From NCBI RefSeq assembly GCF_900625105.1, contig NZ_UYYD01000001.1, positions 1-64,000 of the forward strand: a DNA stretch of 64,000 nt. Direction: 5' to 3'. Origin of the DNA: Agathobaculum sp. Marseille-P7918 (GTDB lineage: Bacteria > Bacillota > Clostridia > Oscillospirales > Butyricicoccaceae). Shown here piece after piece: positions 21,044 through 29,069 of the stretch; within the stretch, counting starts at the first letter, position 1; the number at the start of each line of letters is the position of its first letter. Position numbers and translations under genes: made by a program. A model generated the notes under the pieces. The model did no database searches and had not been told where the DNA came from. It saw only the letters and a list, made by a program, of their open reading frames with translations.

Positions 21044-21904
21044 ATGGAAATCCAGGTATGGCAGGCAGCATTGTTCGGCTTGTTCGCCTGTTTGGCGTCC
21101 ATGCCCGGCCTTGGCGGCACGGTATTCGGCAACTACACCTTGGGCCGTCCGTTGGTCGCAGGTTTGGTAGTCGGCCTGATCATGGGTGATGTGCAGACCG
21201 GTATCTATCTGGGCGCAGCCATTCAGGTTGTTTACATCGCGCTGGTCACGCCCGGCGGCACGGTATCCGCGGACGTACGCGCCATTTCTTACATCGGCAT
21301 CCCGCTGTCCATCGTTGCGGTGCACGGCATGGGCCTGAGCCCGGCGTCGCCGGAAGGACAGGCAATGGCAGTCACCCTCGGTTCTGCGGTTGGTACGCTC
21401 GGCACGGTGCTGTTCTACGGCACGGCAACCGTCAACCTCGTCTGGCAGCACATGGGCTGGCGCGCGCTGGAAAAGGGTAATCTGCGCAAGCTCTATCTGG
21501 TCGATATGGGGCTGCCGTGGATCTCGCACATCCTGTGCTCGTTTATCCCGACGTTCATCATCACCAAGGTCGGCGTCAACATGGTTGACCTGATGAAGGC
21601 GTATCTGCCGATGGACGGCATCGCTATGAAAACGCTGTTTACGGTCGGCTCGCTCCTCCCGGCAGTCGGTATTGCGATCCTGCTCAAGCAGGTGGCGACC
21701 AAGCCGGTCGATCTGTTGACCTTCCTGTTCGGCTTTACGCTGGCGGCCTGCATGGGTCTGAACCTGATCGCGGCGTCGGTCGTCGGCGGTTTCTTCGCGG
21801 TCATCAATTACCGCATCAAGCTGCTGAGCATGCAGAAGGCTGCGCCCGCTGCCGCGTCTGACGCCGGCACGGACGAATTCGACGATGACGAGGAGGAGAT
21901 TTGA
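21044..21904 (+). CDS. PTS mannose-family subunit EIIC
   Basis: 286-residue membrane protein with seven to eight hydrophobic segments and the EIIC-sorbose signature PLVAGLVVGLIMGDVQTGIYLGAAIQ. Together with EIID it forms the sugar channel. The acidic C-terminal tail (DEFDDDEEEI) is unusual but harmless. Its stop lies just before the EIID start and the tail codons also provide the EIID ribosome site AGGAGGAG. Confidence 0.93.
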   Translation: MEIQVWQAALFGLFACLASMPGLGGTVFGNYTLGRPLVAGLVVGLIMGDVQTGIYLGAAIQVVYIALVTPGGTVSADVRAISYIGIPLSIVAVHGMGLSPASPEGQAMAVTLGSAVGTLGTVLFYGTATVNLVWQHMGWRALEKGNLRKLYLVDMGLPWISHILCSFIPTFIITKVGVNMVDLMKAYLPMDGIAMKTLFTVGSLLPAVGIAILLKQVATKPVDLLTFLFGFTLAACMGLNLIAASVVGGFFAVINYRIKLLSMQKAAPAAASDAGTDEFDDDEEEI

Positions 21905-21906
21905 CC

Positions 21907-22728
21907 ATGGCTGAAAAGAAGCTTTCCAAAAAGGCGCTTGCGAAATCCTTCCGCAACTGGTATTACGGCCATCTGACCTGCTTCTCGCAGGAGCACATGC
22001 AGACGTTCGGCTACCTGTGCGCCATGCTCCCGCTGGTAGAGGAGCTGTATGACACCAAGGAGGAGCAGAAGGAAGCCCTCCAGACCTATTCCGCATTCTT
22101 CAACACCGAGCCGCAGCTCGGCACGGTGATCGTCGGCATGACCGCAGGCCTCGAGGAGGCCAAGGCCAACGGCGAAGAGATCGACGGCGAAATGATCAAC
22201 GGTATCCGCGCCGGCCTGATGGGCCCGGTTGCCGGTATCGGCGACAGCCTGCTGGTCGGTACGCTCATTCCGATCCTGCTGGGCGTGGCGCTCGGCATGT
22301 CGTCCGGCGGCTCGCCGCTCGGCGCGATCTTCTACATCATTGTTTACAATCTGGTGCTGACGCTCGGCATGCGCTTTTTGTACTACAAGGGCTACGAACT
22401 GGGCGGCAAGGCGGTTGAGCTGATCGTCGGCGAGAAGGCAAACGCCATCCGCGAGTCGGTCATCATGCTGGGCACCATCGTCATCGGCGCGGTTGCCGCA
22501 ACCTGGATTTCGATCACGACGCCTCTGGTCCTGCCCGGCGACATCGCCTTGCAGACCGGTGTACTTGATACGATCTTCCCCAAGATCCTGCCGCTGGCTG
22601 CCGTCATGTTCTGCTACTGGCTGATGAGCAAAAAGAAAATGGCGCCGACGACCGTTATGCTCATTCTGGTCGGCGTGGCGCTGATCGGCGTGCTGCTCGG
22701 CTTCTTTGATCCGCAGCTGAGCTACTAA
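21907..22728 (+). CDS. PTS mannose-family subunit EIID
   Basis: 273-residue membrane partner of EIIC with the family segments FRNWYYGHLTCFSQEHMQ and GPVAGIGDSLLVGTLIPILLG. I chose ATG 21907 because AGGAGGAG is 9-16 bases upstream; an in-frame TTG at 21901 would sit too close to it. C-terminal hydrophobic segments end at LLGFFDPQLSY. Confidence 0.93.
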   Translation: MAEKKLSKKALAKSFRNWYYGHLTCFSQEHMQTFGYLCAMLPLVEELYDTKEEQKEALQTYSAFFNTEPQLGTVIVGMTAGLEEAKANGEEIDGEMINGIRAGLMGPVAGIGDSLLVGTLIPILLGVALGMSSGGSPLGAIFYIIVYNLVLTLGMRFLYYKGYELGGKAVELIVGEKANAIRESVIMLGTIVIGAVAATWISITTPLVLPGDIALQTGVLDTIFPKILPLAAVMFCYWLMSKKKMAPTTVMLILVGVALIGVLLGFFDPQLSY

Positions 22729-22757
22729 GACAAAGATTTGGAAAGGAGTTTTCGCAG

Positions 22758-23042
22758 ATGAAAACCAAACTGAGTAAGAAAACGCTGCTTTTGGAAGCCC
22801 AGCAGCAAAAGGACGCGCTGAAACGGCTGCAAGGCTGGCTCAGGAATGCGATGCTCCTTTCCTCGTGCGCTGCGGTGCTGGCCTGGTGGGGCCTGAGCGG
22901 AGGCGGACTCCGCCTGGCCTGCGGCGTGGCGGGCATCGTACTGGCAGCGGTCAGCGTGGCCTGTGCCGCCCTGATCGGGCTGGGCATCCACAACGGCCGC
23001 CGCAATGTGGACCACATCCTAAAGGCGGTGGAGCAGGCATGA
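22758..23042 (+). CDS. Small two-TM membrane protein of the PTS operon
   Basis: 94 residues, not recognised. A basic amphipathic N-terminus (about 1-28) is followed by two hydrophobic helices (about 30-48 and 52-76) and a short polar tail. Ribosome site GGAAAGGAG. Its stop overlaps the start of the first HAD phosphatase (ATGA), so it belongs to the operon. A role in assembling or tuning the EIIC/EIID complex is only a guess. Confidence 0.75.
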   Translation: MKTKLSKKTLLLEAQQQKDALKRLQGWLRNAMLLSSCAAVLAWWGLSGGGLRLACGVAGIVLAAVSVACAALIGLGIHNGRRNVDHILKAVEQA

Positions 23043-23860
23043 GCAAGACCGGCAGCACAGCGTTTCCCCTTCGCCTGTTGTGTCTGGATATTGACGGAAC
23101 CCTGCTCGACACCGCGCATCAGCTGCCGCCCGAAAACCGGGCGGCAGTGCGGTTTGCGGCGGACAGAGGGATATGCATTTGCCTGCTGTCCGCCCGGCCG
23201 CCGCAGGCAATCGCGCCGATTGCGCATGCGCTGGGCGTGCCGGGGCCGGTGGCGAGCTTCGGCGGGGCGCTGATTGAACAAGGAGATAAGCGCATTTTCG
23301 ACCGCAGACTGCCCGTGGATACGGCGCGGACGGTGATCGATCTGGCGCGCAAGCAGGACATTTCGCTCAGCCTGTACCGCGACACCGCTTGGTGTGTCGA
23401 GCGGGAGGACGGATGGAGCCTGCGGGAAAGCGCGATCACCGGGCTGCGTCCGACGGCGCTGCCGCTTGTGCAGGCGCTGGCAGAGGGCGCGCCGCACAAG
23501 CTGCTGTGCATGGGCGAGGCGGCGCAGATCGACCGGTTTGACCGAACCTTACAGCAGCGGATGCCGGAAGCTGAACTGCTCCGCTCCAAGGACGAATATC
23601 TGGAGATCATGCCGCGGCAGGCGGGCAAGGCGGAAGCGCTGCTGACGATGTGCCAGTATCTTGGCATTGCACCGGCGCAGGCTATGGCGATCGGTGATCA
23701 CGATATCGACTGCGCGCTGCTGCGTGCGGCGGGCGTCGGCGTGGCGATGGGCAACGGCTCGGACGCCGCGCGGAAGGCGGCCGACTGGATCGCGCCGGAC
23801 AACGACCACGCGGGCGTGGCGGCCGCGGTGTATCATTGGATCGGGGAGGGAGACAAATGA
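23039..23860 (+). CDS. Cof-type HAD-IIB sugar phosphatase (first)
   Basis: 273-residue cytoplasmic hydrolase. Motif I is LCLDIDGTLLDT with the nucleophile Asp, motif II is in CLLSARPP, and the motif IV region reads AIGDHDIDCALL; the large C2 cap lies between. It probably dephosphorylates sugar phosphates produced by the PTS. Start ATG 23039 overlaps the previous stop, and its own stop overlaps the start of the second phosphatase. Motif IV has GDHDID rather than the usual GDxxND, so metal binding relies on the second Asp. Confidence 0.88.
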   Translation: MSKTGSTAFPLRLLCLDIDGTLLDTAHQLPPENRAAVRFAADRGICICLLSARPPQAIAPIAHALGVPGPVASFGGALIEQGDKRIFDRRLPVDTARTVIDLARKQDISLSLYRDTAWCVEREDGWSLRESAITGLRPTALPLVQALAEGAPHKLLCMGEAAQIDRFDRTLQQRMPEAELLRSKDEYLEIMPRQAGKAEALLTMCQYLGIAPAQAMAIGDHDIDCALLRAAGVGVAMGNGSDAARKAADWIAPDNDHAGVAAAVYHWIGEGDK

Positions 23861-24663
23861 AATATCGTTTGCTTGCGCTCGACTTGGACGGCACGCTGCT
23901 CAATTCCCAAAAGGAGATCACGCCCGAAACGCGCAAAGCGCTTGCGTGGGCCAAGGCGCGCGGCGTTTATGTGGTGCTGTCCACCGGCCGCATCGTGGGC
24001 GAGGCCGCGGAGTTTGCCCGCGAGATCGCCTGCGAGGACAAGATGGTCACTGCGGGCGGCGCGGCGATCGCCACAGCGTCAGACGAGCGCATTCTGGAAA
24101 GCTGGGCGATGCCCTGCGAGATCGGTGCGCAGGCGGTCGCGGCGGTGCAGGATCTGCCCGTGCGCGTGATGATTTATGTGGGCGACAAAATCTATATCAA
24201 CCCGTTTTCCGACCGCGATTTTGTGCAGAACTATCGCGTCGAAGGGTTTCACGCCAACAAGGTCGTGCTGGACGATATTGCGGGCGCAATCCGGGCGCGC
24301 GGGCTGGATGTGACCAAGGTGTATGCAATCGGGGAGCGTGCCGATCTGGACAAGGCGCTCGAGACCATCCGCCTGCTACCGGGCATCACGATCACCAGCT
24401 CGGGCAGCGATAATTTCGAAGTCATGCCGGCGGGCGTGGACAAGGGAAGGGCACTGATTCGTCTGGGTGAAATGCTCGGCGTGGCACCCGAGGAAATGGT
24501 CGCCATTGGCGACAGCGACAATGACGCGGCCATGCTGCGCGCGGTCGGCATGCCGGTGGCGATGGGCAACGCCGACCCGGCGCTCAAAACTGTGGCGAAG
24601 TATGTCACAGCCGACTGTGACCACGACGGCGTGGCACAGGCAGTGTATCATCTTTTTTCATAA
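23857..24663 (+). CDS. Cof-type HAD-IIB sugar phosphatase (second)
   Basis: 268 residues. Motif I LALDLDGTLLNSQ, motif II VVLSTGRI, conserved Lys in AGVDKGRAL and motif IV AIGDSDNDAAML are all canonical. It is coupled to the upstream phosphatase by an ATGA overlap. Two related HAD-IIB enzymes in a row after a mannose-type PTS suggest dephosphorylation of the imported sugar phosphate or relief of sugar-phosphate stress; the substrate is unknown. Confidence 0.92.
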   Translation: MKYRLLALDLDGTLLNSQKEITPETRKALAWAKARGVYVVLSTGRIVGEAAEFAREIACEDKMVTAGGAAIATASDERILESWAMPCEIGAQAVAAVQDLPVRVMIYVGDKIYINPFSDRDFVQNYRVEGFHANKVVLDDIAGAIRARGLDVTKVYAIGERADLDKALETIRLLPGITITSSGSDNFEVMPAGVDKGRALIRLGEMLGVAPEEMVAIGDSDNDAAMLRAVGMPVAMGNADPALKTVAKYVTADCDHDGVAQAVYHLFS

Positions 24664-24713
24664 AACCTTTGGCATAAAGCATGTATGAGGCTGGCATGAA
24701 AGGAGCGTTAAAA

Positions 24714-24902
24714 ATGAAGGATTATATGACCATTCCGGAAGCCGCAATCAAATGGGGCGTCAGCGCGCAGCAGGTGCGGAGAGAATGCGAGAAATCCCGC
24801 ATTCGCGGCGTGATCCGTCTGAGCCGCCGGTGGTTTATCCCGGCGGATGCCGTATTGCCGCCTGAACTGGAATATGCGGTCATCAAAAGGATTTCCGCTT
24901 GA
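24714..24902 (+). CDS. Small helix-turn-helix protein (excisionase/MerR-like)
   Basis: 62 residues with one winged helix-turn-helix: MTIPEAAIKWGVSAQQVRRECEK as helices, then GVIRLSRRWFIPADAV as wing. The pattern is that of small DNA-binding proteins related to excisionases and MerR heads. ATG 24714 has AAGGAGCG upstream; an upstream in-frame ATG does not. It lies 50 bases after the phosphatase and 28 before the PHP gene. Target unknown. Confidence 0.75.
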   Translation: MKDYMTIPEAAIKWGVSAQQVRRECEKSRIRGVIRLSRRWFIPADAVLPPELEYAVIKRISA

Positions 24903-24929
24903 GCAACGACTGGATAGGGGGGCAGAGCA

Positions 24930-25835
24930 ATGGCGCAGACCGATCTGCATATGCATTCTTCCGTCAGCGCGGATGGAGAGATCTCGCCGCGCGGACTGGC
25001 GGAGCTGTGCTGTCAGGAGGGCGTGACGCTGGCGGCGCTGACCGATCACAATGATGTTGCGGGATCGGCGGAATTTATCTGGCGCTGTGCGCAGCTGGGG
25101 GTGCAGGCGATTCCCGGCGTGGAACTGGACTGCCTGCATCAGGCAACCCATCTGCATCTGCTCGGCTACGGCATTGATATTGCCAGCCCGCGTTTGCAGC
25201 ATACGATACAGGAGGTGCGCGGCCTGCAAATCGAGGCAGGGCTGCGCCTGATGGACGCCGTGGCGGCGCTTGGCATTCGGTTTCAGCGGGATCAGGTGCT
25301 GGAACTGGCGGGAGACGGCGCGGTATGCGCGGAAACGATCGCGCAGTCCGCGCTGCAACTGCCGGAAAACCGCGCGCATCCGCTGATCCGTCCGCTGTTG
25401 CCGGGCGGGAAGCTGGCCGACCGTCCACTGGCCAATTTCTATTGGTCGGTCTGTGCACCGGGCAAACCGGCAGCCGTGTCGGTTGATTTTATGACGGCAG
25501 CGCAGGCCGTCTGCCTGATCCATGAGGCGGGCGGGATCGCGGTGCTGGCACATCCGGGCGCCAGCATGTCGGACGAAGAGGCGCTGGACGAGGTGCTCGC
25601 CCTGCCGCTGGACGGCGTGGAAGCGTTCAGCAGCTATCACACCGCAGAGCAGGCAGCGCTTTATCGGCAGAAAGCGGTGGAGCGCAACCTGTTGCTCACA
25701 GGCGGCAGCGATTTCCACGGCAGAAGCAAACCGGATGTGCGCTTGGGCGCGATCGATTGGCAGGGATGCGAAAACGAGGCGTGCTCTACGCTGCTCGCTG
25801 CGCTGGCGCAGCTGCGGCAGAACAAGCCGTCATAA
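24930..25835 (+). CDS. PHP-domain phosphoesterase
   Basis: 301 residues. The metal-binding motifs of the PHP family are present: DLHMHSSVSADG near the start, LTDHND at about 40, GVELD at about 65, VLAHPGA at about 205 and GGSDFHG at about 258. The closest known activities are 3',5'-nucleoside bisphosphate phosphatase (RNase AM) and related phosphoesterases. Ribosome site GGGGGG. Last gene before the terminator; whether it belongs to the PTS operon functionally is unclear. Confidence 0.88.
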   Translation: MAQTDLHMHSSVSADGEISPRGLAELCCQEGVTLAALTDHNDVAGSAEFIWRCAQLGVQAIPGVELDCLHQATHLHLLGYGIDIASPRLQHTIQEVRGLQIEAGLRLMDAVAALGIRFQRDQVLELAGDGAVCAETIAQSALQLPENRAHPLIRPLLPGGKLADRPLANFYWSVCAPGKPAAVSVDFMTAAQAVCLIHEAGGIAVLAHPGASMSDEEALDEVLALPLDGVEAFSSYHTAEQAALYRQKAVERNLLLTGGSDFHGRSKPDVRLGAIDWQGCENEACSTLLAALAQLRQNKPS

Positions 25836-25855
25836 ATGTGTTTTATGGCAAAAAG

Positions 25856-25885
25856 AAAGGTCGGAAGCATGCTTCCGACCTTTTT
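25856..25885. terminator. Bidirectional terminator (28-base perfect palindrome)
   Basis: AAAGGTCGGAAGC and its exact inverse complement form a perfect stem followed by T runs on both strands. It serves the PHP gene (plus) and the carboxypeptidase gene (minus). Confidence 0.92.
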
Positions 25886-25895
25886 GCGTATTGGA

Positions 25896-27443
25896 TTATG
25901 CAGCCTGCGCATTTTCCGGCTGCGCATCGATCTCTTCGGGCGTTTCGGATGCGGTATCCTCCGCGCTTTGAGGCGCGGCGATTTCAATGTCTGCGGAGAG
26001 AACAAGCTGTTCCACGCCGGTGCTGCCCGTGGGGCCGACGACGAAGGATAGCGTGTGCAGGCCGGGCTGCGCGTCAGCCGGAACACGGAGCGTGTACTGG
26101 CTGGCCGCCTGATCGTTCAGGATCGTGAAGGCGTTGTTGGAATAACCGGGGATTGCCTCGCCGTCCCACTGCCAGCCGGCGGGCAGCTGCACGCGGTAGA
26201 TGTCGTTTGCGCCGAGGACGTCGGCGGTGATGGTCAGCGTCTTGCCGGGATAGACGGCTGCGCTGCGGATGTTGAGCGAGCCGGTATAGGAGACCGGACG
26301 CTGTTCGATCGCGACCGTGGTGTCGGCGCGCTTTTCCGTGCCGTCCGGCATGGTCAGCACAAAGGAAACGTCGAGGGTATCGCCGGTCAGCTCACGCAGC
26401 GTATAGTTGAGCGTGCTGGTCTTGTTGGCGGTCACCTGGAAGTTGCTGTTGCCGTAGTTTTCCACAGCTTCCCCGTTGACGTACCACTGCGCTTTTGCGG
26501 TATAGGCCGCGGAAACGCCGCTCAGCTGCACGGTGAAGGACGCGGGCTGATAGGGGCGGACGCTGTCGGGCTGCGCAGTGATGCTGACGCCGGTCGAGGC
26601 GCGCGATGCGTCGCGCTTCTGGATCTGGTCGAAGCCGTAGTCGAGCAGCTGGCGGGAATCCGCGAAGCGCTGCGCGTCGCTCGTGGACTTCATCACGACT
26701 GCGATCACGCGGCGGCCGTTGCGGACGGCGGTCGTGGTCACGCAGTAGCCTGCGGCCGAGATGGTGCCGGTTTTGAAGCCGTCCAGCCCTTCGTACGGCG
26801 CCATGGTGTTGAGCAGGTGGTTGGTGTTGTTGTAGTAAGTGCCGTTGAAGCTGAAACCGCTCTTTTTCGTGATGCGCAGGATATCGGGATAGGTGTCAAT
26901 GAAGATCTTGGTCAGCTTGGCCTGTGAACGGGCCGTGATATAGTTGGGCTGCGCGCCGTGGCAGTTGTAATAGGTGGCGTTCAGGCCGAGGGACTTGGCG
27001 GTGGCGTTCATGCGCGTGACAAACGCGCTTTCGCTGCCGCTGATGTGCTCAGCCATGGCGATGCAGGATGCGCTGGCCGACGGAATCATAATCAGGTGCA
27101 GCAGGGTGTCCACGGTGTAGGTCGCGCCTTCGGTCAGCGGGACGGCGGTCGGGTAATTGGAATCGCGCGACTTGACTGCGACGTTATGGCTGATCTTCAC
27201 CGGGGTGTCGAGCGTGATCGTACCGGCTTCCAGCTCTTGATAAACGATGTAGGCCGTTAGAACCTTGGTCATGCTGGCGGGCACGCGTGCGACGTCGCCG
27301 TTGTAGGAGTACAGCTCTTCGCCGGTGTCGCCGTCCATGACAAAGACGCTTTCCGCCTGAAAACTCAGCGCCAGCGCGCTGGGTACGCCGCTGCCGACGC
27401 ATAGAATGGCCGCAAGACATACCGCAAGAATTCTTTTGTACAT
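25896..27443 (-). CDS. D-alanyl-D-alanine carboxypeptidase (S11 family)
   Basis: 515 residues. A signal peptide (about 1-26, cleavage near SALA-LS) exports it to act on peptidoglycan stem peptides. The SxxK motif is S57-M-T-K60 and the KTG motif is in GLDGFKTGT. In the second motif the usual S-x-N is replaced by S122-A-S124, which is unusual for an active penicillin-binding protein. After the catalytic domain come about 200 residues of beta-rich, Ig-like sequence rather than the usual short anchor helix. ATG 27441-27443 has AAGGGGG upstream; 33 upstream codons lack support. Confidence 0.88.
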   Translation of the reverse strand: MYKRILAVCLAAILCVGSGVPSALALSFQAESVFVMDGDTGEELYSYNGDVARVPASMTKVLTAYIVYQELEAGTITLDTPVKISHNVAVKSRDSNYPTAVPLTEGATYTVDTLLHLIMIPSASASCIAMAEHISGSESAFVTRMNATAKSLGLNATYYNCHGAQPNYITARSQAKLTKIFIDTYPDILRITKKSGFSFNGTYYNNTNHLLNTMAPYEGLDGFKTGTISAAGYCVTTTAVRNGRRVIAVVMKSTSDAQRFADSRQLLDYGFDQIQKRDASRASTGVSITAQPDSVRPYQPASFTVQLSGVSAAYTAKAQWYVNGEAVENYGNSNFQVTANKTSTLNYTLRELTGDTLDVSFVLTMPDGTEKRADTTVAIEQRPVSYTGSLNIRSAAVYPGKTLTITADVLGANDIYRVQLPAGWQWDGEAIPGYSNNAFTILNDQAASQYTLRVPADAQPGLHTLSFVVGPTGSTGVEQLVLSADIEIAAPQSAEDTASETPEEIDAQPENAQAA

Positions 27444-27659
27444 GATAAAACCCCCTTGTTGTCGCGTATGATTCCGGTAAATAGGCTGCATACGCTTGCG
27501 TATTGCCTTTTTGCATAAAAATAGAAACAATACCAAATTCATTTTAGCAGATATGACGAATATTGAAAAGGGGGTTTCATAAAAAATGACAGAATATGCA
27601 AAAAAAGAGAAGCGCTTTGCGGGCTTTATAAATAACGTGTGAATTCTGACCGCAATTGC

Positions 27660-27689
27660 TTGACTTTAACTGGGAAAAATGGTTAGATA
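27660..27689 (+). promoter_or_regulatory. Sigma-A promoter of the AI-2E-family gene
   Basis: -35 TTGACT, 18-base spacer, -10 TAGATA. It overlaps the in-frame TTG at 27656 and so rules that codon out as the start. Confidence 0.7.
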
Positions 27690-27730
27690 TATATCAATAT
27701 CAAACCACAAAAATGGATGAGGGTTTAACG

Positions 27731-28900
27731 TTGAATCTGAATCGCGATACAATGAAAAAAATCATGGGGCTGATTGCTTTTGGGATCCTGCTGTATGTGG
27801 GTTTGCAGAACACCCGGATGGTATCGGCTGCGCTGCGCTATCTGGCGGGATTGACCGCGCCGTTTTTGATCGGCGGCTGCATTGCGTTTATCCTGAACGT
27901 CCCCATGCGCTTTTTTGAGCAAAAGATTTTTGCAAACAGCAAGGCAAAAAGCAGCAAACGCATGCGGAAAATGCAGCGGGTGTTCAGCTTGCTGCTCACA
28001 TTGGCTGTGGTGCTTGGCGTGATCGTGATTGTGCTGTTTATGGTGGCACCGGAACTGTACAGTTCGTTTGCTGCCATCGGGCGCGAAATGACGAGCTTTG
28101 GAAGACGCCTGCCGCAGATTCTGGAGGAAGCGGGAGAACGTCTGCCCATGTTCGCCGATGAAATCCGCAAGATCGAGGCCGACCTGCTCGACGTCAACTG
28201 GAAAGAGATCGGCCAGATGGCGAAGGATTTCCTGCAAAACAGCAATTTCCTGAGCAGTACAGTTGATATTGCAACGTCTGTGGTCAGCGGCGTGACCAAT
28301 ACCATCATCGGTCTGGTGTTTGCGATCTATATCCTGCTGCAAAAAGAAAATCTGGGCCGTCAGTTCCGCCGTCTGTTTTATGCGGTATTCCCGGAAAAGC
28401 ATGTTGATCGCTTTCTGGAGGTCTGCAACCTGACGTCCGCTTCCTTCAACAGCTTTCTGTCCGGCCAGTGCCTGGAGGCGTTCATCCTCGGCATGATGTT
28501 CTTTATCAGCATGTCGGCGCTGCAAATGCCCTATGCGCTCGTGATTGCCGTTCTCATCGGCGTGACCGCGCTCATCCCAATCTTCGGCGCCTTCATCGGC
28601 TGCATTGTGGGCGCGTTCCTGATCCTGATTGCCAGCCCGATGCAAGCGCTGTGGTTCATCGTGCTGTTCTTGGTGCTGCAGCAGATCGAGGGCAACGTCA
28701 TTTATCCGCGCGTGGTCGGCGGCTCGGTCGGCCTGCCGTCCATCTGGGTATTGGTGGCTGTCACACTTGGCGCAAGTGTGGCGGGCGTGCTGGGCATCCT
28801 GTTTGCCATTCCGGTGGTTTCGGTGGTATATACGCTGCTGCGCGAATATGTGCGCGACAGCATCCGCGAGCGCGGCATCGCAGAAAACAAAATTCAATAA
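27731..28900 (+). CDS. AI-2E family transporter (PerM/YdiK-like)
   Basis: 389-residue membrane protein with about eight hydrophobic segments, a cytoplasmic amphipathic middle part (about 120-190) and the conserved LIPIFGAFIGCIVGAFLIL and IEGNVIYPRVVG signatures. Members export small molecules or ions; AI-2 export is shown only for a few. I chose TTG 27731 because GGATGAGGG is 8 bases upstream, it follows the promoter, and it gives the family-typical N-terminus MNLNRDTMKKIMGLIAFGIL. Confidence 0.88.
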   Translation: MNLNRDTMKKIMGLIAFGILLYVGLQNTRMVSAALRYLAGLTAPFLIGGCIAFILNVPMRFFEQKIFANSKAKSSKRMRKMQRVFSLLLTLAVVLGVIVIVLFMVAPELYSSFAAIGREMTSFGRRLPQILEEAGERLPMFADEIRKIEADLLDVNWKEIGQMAKDFLQNSNFLSSTVDIATSVVSGVTNTIIGLVFAIYILLQKENLGRQFRRLFYAVFPEKHVDRFLEVCNLTSASFNSFLSGQCLEAFILGMMFFISMSALQMPYALVIAVLIGVTALIPIFGAFIGCIVGAFLILIASPMQALWFIVLFLVLQQIEGNVIYPRVVGGSVGLPSIWVLVAVTLGASVAGVLGILFAIPVVSVVYTLLREYVRDSIRERGIAENKIQ

Positions 28901-28906
28901 GTACAG

Positions 28907-28940
28907 CGGCCCGAAACCGGATTTCGGGCCGTTTGCTTTT
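28907..28940 (+). terminator. Terminator after the AI-2E-family gene
   Basis: CGGCCCGAAA/TTTCGGGCCG stem followed by TTTGCTTTT. Confidence 0.85.
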
Positions 28941-28979
28941 GCCGAAATATAAACAAATCATGAATTTTCTGCTTACTAC

Positions 28980-29008
28980 TTGATTTTTCCTTAACACAGG
29001 ATTATCAT
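28980..29008 (+). promoter_or_regulatory. Sigma-A promoter of htpG
   Basis: -35 TTGATT, 17-base spacer, -10 TATCAT; the predicted transcription start falls at the edge of the CIRCE element. Confidence 0.75.
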
Positions 29009-29015
29009 ATCAGTG

Positions 29016-29042
29016 TTGGCACTCTAAGATGGAGAGTGCTAA
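29016..29042 (+). promoter_or_regulatory. CIRCE operator (HrcA site)
   Basis: TTGGCACTC, nine bases, GAGTGCTAA: one base away from the consensus TTAGCACTC-N9-GAGTGCTAA. It lies between the promoter and the htpG start, so HrcA should repress htpG and heat or misfolded protein should relieve this. Confidence 0.95.
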
Positions 29043-29069
29043 TACCAAAAAACAGAGGTGTAGGAAATC

